Shown: piece after piece, positions 60,640 through 64,000 of the stretch
Numbering within the stretch: the first letter of the stretch is position 1
Layout of the letters: the number at the start of each line of letters is the position of its first letter
Source: Poindextera sp036272595
GTDB lineage: Bacteria; Pseudomonadota; Alphaproteobacteria; Caulobacterales; Caulobacteraceae
Reading direction: 5' to 3'
Assembly: GCA_036272595.1 (NCBI GenBank)
Contig: DATAYM010000002.1
Span: forward strand, 1 to 64,000
DNA: 64,000 nt
Notes under the pieces: generated by a model
Database searches by the model: none
Told to the model about the DNA's origin: nothing
Seen by the model: only the letters and a program-made list of their open reading frames with translations
Program-made: the position numbers and the translations under genes

Positions 60640-62943
60640 TTAGAACCGGCCGCGCAACTCGATGCCGAAGGTGCGGGGCAGGTTGATCGAGCGTAGGATG
60701 TAGAGGCCGCCGATCACGTCGACGCCGCCGCCCAGCACCGTGTCGTTGGTGAGGTTCCTGCCCCAGAGATAGGCGCCCCAGCGGCCGTCCTCGGCCTGCA
60801 CGCCCAGACGCGCGTCCATGATCAGGAAGGGCTCGACGGCCTGGGCCAGGGTATTGGCCGGATCGGTGAACTGCTTGGAACGATAGTCGAAGTCGCTCTC
60901 GACGATGAAGTCCGCCCCCGACCAGGCGGGGATCGGCGCGGTGTAGTTGCCGCCCCAGCTCGCCGAATACTTGGAGGCGCCGGCCAGCTGGTGGCCGCTG
61001 AAATTGACGCCCGGACCGCCGCCGTTGGGGAAGTTCTGGTAGTAGGCGTCGAGGTAGCCGCCGTTGACGAACAGGTCCAAGCCCGGGATCGGAGTCCAGT
61101 TGAGGTCGGCCTCCAACCCCTTGCTGATGGCGGTGGCGGCGTTGCTGACCACAAAGGAAATCCCGGTGTTCACTTCTTCCTGCTTGTTGGCGAAGTTGTA
61201 GTAGAAGGCGGCGATGTCAAACGTCACCGTGTGGTCGAACAGGATGGACTTGAACCCGACCTCGTAGTCGTCGAGGTATTCAGGCTTGAACCGGAACGAT
61301 TCCGGGCTCGGCACGAAGGGCGGCGAGATGATGTCGGACTGGAAGCCGCCGGCCTTGTACCCGCGGGAGTAGCGGACATAGCCGACCGCATCCGGCGTGA
61401 ACGAGTAGGACAGGTTGGCGTCGCCGGTCGGGGCCGAGCCGCTGTACTTGTCGGTGGTGAAAGGGATCGGCAAGGCGAACTCGTCGATCAGACCGCCCAA
61501 GGGCGATCCCATGGTCACCATTTGGGTGGGCATCTGGGTGAAATCGAGATGCTTGGTCTCGGCGGTGTAACGCACGCCGCCGGTGAACTTCAGCTTGCTG
61601 GTGATGTCGTACTTTATGCTGACGAAGCCCGCTGCGCTCTGGCTATGGATCTTGGCGTTGGCTTCCGCGCGCTCGGAAAATCCGGCGGGCAGCGACGGCG
61701 CGCCAAGTATCGCGGTCGGGAAGCCCGAGCCGAGATGGATGTGGAAGATGTCATGGTCGGTCTCGTCGTCGAAATAGGCGCCGGCGATCCATGAAAAGCG
61801 GTTGTGCGCCGGCGAGGTGATGCGGAACTCCTGGCTGTAGCGGTCGACGTCCTCAGTTTGGCCAGTGTCGAAAGCGTCCAGCGGGCCGCCGTCCTGGTCC
61901 AGGTCGAAGTCGCTGGTCAGCGTGCGCCAGGCGGTGATCGAGGTGAACGCGTAGTCGTCGTGGTCGTACTCGACCTTGGCCGAAGCCCCGCCGAAGCTGC
62001 GCTGGACCTTCGGCGGCGTATTGACGTCGACGACGCGGCTGTAGGGATGCGGCTGCGGGACCGTGTTGAACGGCGCGAAGGGCAGGACCGCCCCGGTGAT
62101 GGTGGACTGGGTGGCGTTCTGGCCGCTGGTGTCGTTCTCGGTATAGGCGTCGGCGCGCAGCTCGACCGTCAGGTCGCTGCTCGGGTGGGCGACGACCATC
62201 AGCCGGCCGCCGCCGTCGTTGAGACTGCCCAGCTTCTTGTGCAGGAACGGGTCGTTCAGAAAGCCGTCGCGGGACTGGTAGCTGCCGGAGATCGAGGCCA
62301 GCAGCTGGTCCGCGATGATCGGCCCGCTGAGGGTGGCGCGGGCCTGGACGAAGTTCAGGCTGCCGTACTCCAGGTCGCCGCGGGCGATGTACTGGTCGGT
62401 GGGCCTGATGGTGGTGATGTTGATGACCCCGGCGACGGTGTTCTTGCCATAGAGGGTGCCTTGCGGCCCGCGCAGCAGTTCGACGCTGGCCACGTCGTCC
62501 AGCACCGTGTCGAACATGCGGTCGCGGCCCATGAACACTTCGTCGACATTGACCCCGACGTCCGGCGGGAAGCCCGAGCCGGCCGAGCTGGAGGTGATGC
62601 CGCGGATGGTGAAGTTGGCGAAGAAGGTGCCGCCGCCGTTGACGTTCGGCATCTTCTGCGCGAGCTGGGTCAGGTCGCCGATGTTCTTCACCGCGATGTC
62701 CTTGGCGGTGTTGACCGTGATCGAGATCGGCACGTCGACATTGCGTTCGACGCGCTTCTGGGCGGTCACGATCACGTCGCCGCCCTCACCGGTCTGCTTG
62801 GCCTGCTCCGCTGTCGGCGGCGTCGTCGAGCCGCCGTTCACGGCCTGCGCATAGGCTGGCGCGGTCATTACCGTGGACGCCAGCAACGCGAGCGCGATAA
62901 GCTTGTGATCAGAGACAACTCTCTGTGGAATGCTCCAGACCAT
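60640..62943 (-). CDS. TonB-dependent receptor
   Basis: A 767-residue receptor with a signal peptide (about 33 residues, ending AYAQ), the TonB-box-like DVIVTAQKR and a plug with DVPISITVNTA, NFTIRGITSSS, NVDEVFMGRDR and VELLRGPQGTLYGKNTVAG. The barrel ends GIELRGRF with the expected final Phe. It is paralogous to the receptor at 30141. AAGGGGG about 9 bp before the ATG serves as ribosome site. It is divergent from the TetR at 63183 and shares its end region with the convergent permease. Confidence 0.92.
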   Translation of the reverse strand: MVWSIPQRVVSDHKLIALALLASTVMTAPAYAQAVNGGSTTPPTAEQAKQTGEGGDVIVTAQKRVERNVDVPISITVNTAKDIAVKNIGDLTQLAQKMPNVNGGGTFFANFTIRGITSSSAGSGFPPDVGVNVDEVFMGRDRMFDTVLDDVASVELLRGPQGTLYGKNTVAGVINITTIRPTDQYIARGDLEYGSLNFVQARATLSGPIIADQLLASISGSYQSRDGFLNDPFLHKKLGSLNDGGGRLMVVAHPSSDLTVELRADAYTENDTSGQNATQSTITGAVLPFAPFNTVPQPHPYSRVVDVNTPPKVQRSFGGASAKVEYDHDDYAFTSITAWRTLTSDFDLDQDGGPLDAFDTGQTEDVDRYSQEFRITSPAHNRFSWIAGAYFDDETDHDIFHIHLGSGFPTAILGAPSLPAGFSERAEANAKIHSQSAAGFVSIKYDITSKLKFTGGVRYTAETKHLDFTQMPTQMVTMGSPLGGLIDEFALPIPFTTDKYSGSAPTGDANLSYSFTPDAVGYVRYSRGYKAGGFQSDIISPPFVPSPESFRFKPEYLDDYEVGFKSILFDHTVTFDIAAFYYNFANKQEEVNTGISFVVSNAATAISKGLEADLNWTPIPGLDLFVNGGYLDAYYQNFPNGGGPGVNFSGHQLAGASKYSASWGGNYTAPIPAWSGADFIVESDFDYRSKQFTDPANTLAQAVEPFLIMDARLGVQAEDGRWGAYLWGRNLTNDTVLGGGVDVIGGLYILRSINLPRTFGIELRGRF

Positions 62944-63182
62944 ATAGTTTTCCCCCTTCTCATGTTCGTCGCGCCATCCCGTGGTGCGGGCGCCCGTCTC
63001 TCGCGCTACGACAAATCTAAGACACAGCCCGTTTGCGAACCCGCCACTGTCGCAACGGCTATTCTGCGATGCTCGACTGGCGGCTCGCGCGGGCCGCCGT
63101 GTCCTTGGGGCAGGCGCGCCGATCTCGCCGCCGCCGGCCGCCTCTATTTGCGGCCGTCGATTCGAACGATAGGATTGAGGTG

Positions 63183-63818
63183 ATGGCCGGATCGAAAAGC
63201 GCCTGGGGTGACACCCTTCAGAAACCGGACGAGCAGTTCGAGCTCAAACGCGGGGCGATCCTAACGACCGCCGCCCAGATCATCCGCCGCCGCGGCTACA
63301 GCCAGACCTCGCTGGCGGATATCGCCGAGGTGCTGGGGGTCTCCAAACCGACCATCTACTACTATTTCCGCAACAAGGATCAGATCATCCTGGAGCTGCT
63401 CAGGGCGACGGTCGAAACCATTCTCGATCCCGACGACCATCCGGAAGACTATCCGAACGCGCCCGGCCTCAACGGCGCCGAGCGGTTCGAGCGGTATCTG
63501 CGCCGCATCGTGCGGCTGGTGTCAGACGACATGCTCGGCTGTCTGCTGACCACGCCGAGGGAGATGCTCAACCCGGCGACGCGGCACGAATACGACGTCT
63601 GCGCGCCGGTGGTCGAGAGAATGGCCGAGGGTATCATCCAGGACGGCATCGACGACGGCTCGATCGCCCCGTGCGATCCGAGGGCGACGCACCTCTTCGT
63701 CGTCGGCGCCCTGTCCTTCCTGCCCAACTGGCGCTATCCCGAGGCCTATCCGGCAGGCGCCCTGGCGGACCTGTTCGTCGACTTCGCCATGCAGGGGATG
63801 CGGCCGCGCCAAGGATAA
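63183..63818 (+). CDS. TetR-family transcriptional regulator
   Basis: A 211-residue regulator with the HTH QIIRRRGYSQTSLADIAEVL, SKPTIYYYFRNKDQIILELL and a helical C-terminal domain holding DDGSIAPCDPRATH. It is a paralogue of the TetR at 47851. The ATG at 63183 (MAGSKS) has GAGG just upstream; a longer frame to 63033 lacks conserved sequence. It probably controls the divergent receptor and the PhyH-like gene downstream. The 239-bp region before it shows no clear operator. Confidence 0.88.
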   Translation: MAGSKSAWGDTLQKPDEQFELKRGAILTTAAQIIRRRGYSQTSLADIAEVLGVSKPTIYYYFRNKDQIILELLRATVETILDPDDHPEDYPNAPGLNGAERFERYLRRIVRLVSDDMLGCLLTTPREMLNPATRHEYDVCAPVVERMAEGIIQDGIDDGSIAPCDPRATHLFVVGALSFLPNWRYPEAYPAGALADLFVDFAMQGMRPRQG

Positions 63819-63915
63819 GGCGCGAGGCCGATCCCGTCACTGGATCGAACCGCACTTCCCGATGGGGGATCGCGGGTCACGGCGTGTCCTCTGGAAGCAA
63901 CTGGAGAGACAGCGC

Positions 63916-64000
63916 ATGGAAATCGGCGACTGGCCGGCGACGGCGGAACTCAACGGCGTGCTGCGCCAGGCGCGAACGCTCGGCTTGGAGAGCAACCTCC
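63916..64000 (+). CDS. Phytanoyl-CoA dioxygenase-family protein, N-terminal fragment (cut by window end)
   Basis: Only 28 codons are inside the window. They read MEIGDWPATAELNGVL and then a stretch ending LGLESNL, matching the start of the PhyH protein at 56764 (MEIGNWKATAELNEIY, LGIETNL) at about two-thirds of positions. The gene continues past the window edge. It lies 97 bp after the TetR gene, so a second oxygenase unit, perhaps again with an amidase, may follow. Confidence 0.75.
   Translation, partial: MEIGDWPATAELNGVLRQARTLGLESNL

Noticed and set aside
63829..63872. Inverted repeat CGATCCC/GGGATCG with a 30-bp spacer after the TetR gene
   Set aside because: Short arms and a long loop make it weak as terminator or operator.

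Overview
The window is high-GC, densely packed chromosomal DNA, most likely from a free-living alphaproteobacterium. Caulobacterales such as Phenylobacterium or Caulobacter is my best guess, with Sphingomonadales as the alternative. The reasons are three large TonB-dependent receptors (TBDRs), many ATGA/GTGA start-stop overlaps, alphaproteobacterial-looking Lrp/hpd and kbl-tdh blocks, and a DmeR/DmeF-type metal efflux pair. I see no rRNA, tRNA, CRISPR, insertion sequence, phage gene or replication origin. The window is a chain of catabolic clusters, most with a local regulator of a different family (GntR, AraC, XRE-cupin, Lrp, GntR, RcnR-like, TetR, TetR).

Layout. (1) 1-10.7 kb, plus strand: the end of a HyuB-type hydantoinase/oxoprolinase subunit, a cupin, a VOC protein, a GntR regulator, a TBDR, an MFS permease, a RutA-like flavin monooxygenase, a RutB-like amidohydrolase, an M20-type hydrolase and a TauD-type dioxygenase. 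This looks like uptake and ring-opening of a cyclic amide or N-heterocycle. (2) 10.8-16.8 kb: an SDR and a second TauD-type dioxygenase on the minus strand, divergent from a Rieske oxygenase, a LigB-type extradiol dioxygenase, an acetamidase/formamidase and an AraC regulator. (3) 16.8-23.0 kb: a PfkB kinase, an HpcH/HpaI aldolase, an XRE-cupin regulator, then kbl, tdh and an L-serine dehydratase (threonine and serine catabolism). (4) 23.0-27.2 kb: an Lrp regulator divergent from hpd, maiA, a fumarylacetoacetase gene and phhA (phenylalanine/tyrosine degradation, with homogentisate dioxygenase missing from the block).

(5) 27.3-42.5 kb: a class C-type serine hydrolase, a GPH-type MFS permease, a TBDR and a GntR regulator whose divergent promoter region carries a perfect 14-bp direct repeat. 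Then come a small-molecule kinase, an acyl-CoA ligase, a single-chain biotin-dependent acyl-CoA carboxylase, a CocE/NonD hydrolase and a class III PLP enzyme. Kinase and PLP enzyme together suggest a phosphorylation/phospho-lyase route on an amino alcohol or hydroxy-amino acid. (6) 42.5-44.1 kb: an RcnR-like Co/Ni repressor with its CDF exporter.

(7) 44.1-64 kb: a CoA-linked degradation region with an SCP-x-type thiolase, an acyl-CoA ligase, a FecI-like sigma factor, a TetR regulator, two overlapping acyl-CoA dehydrogenases, two crotonase-fold enzymes and an SCP2-like protein. It also holds a C45 autoproteolytic hydrolase, an NTF2-fold protein, two paralogous amidases, two paralogous phytanoyl-CoA-dioxygenase-like proteins (the second cut by the window end), a second GPH permease, a third TBDR and a second, related TetR. 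Permease and TBDR closely resemble those in section 5, so an import module appears duplicated and paired with different enzymes.

Functions are assigned from visible motifs and recalled family features; no database search was run. Substrates of sections 1, 2, 5 and 7 are inferred only loosely.
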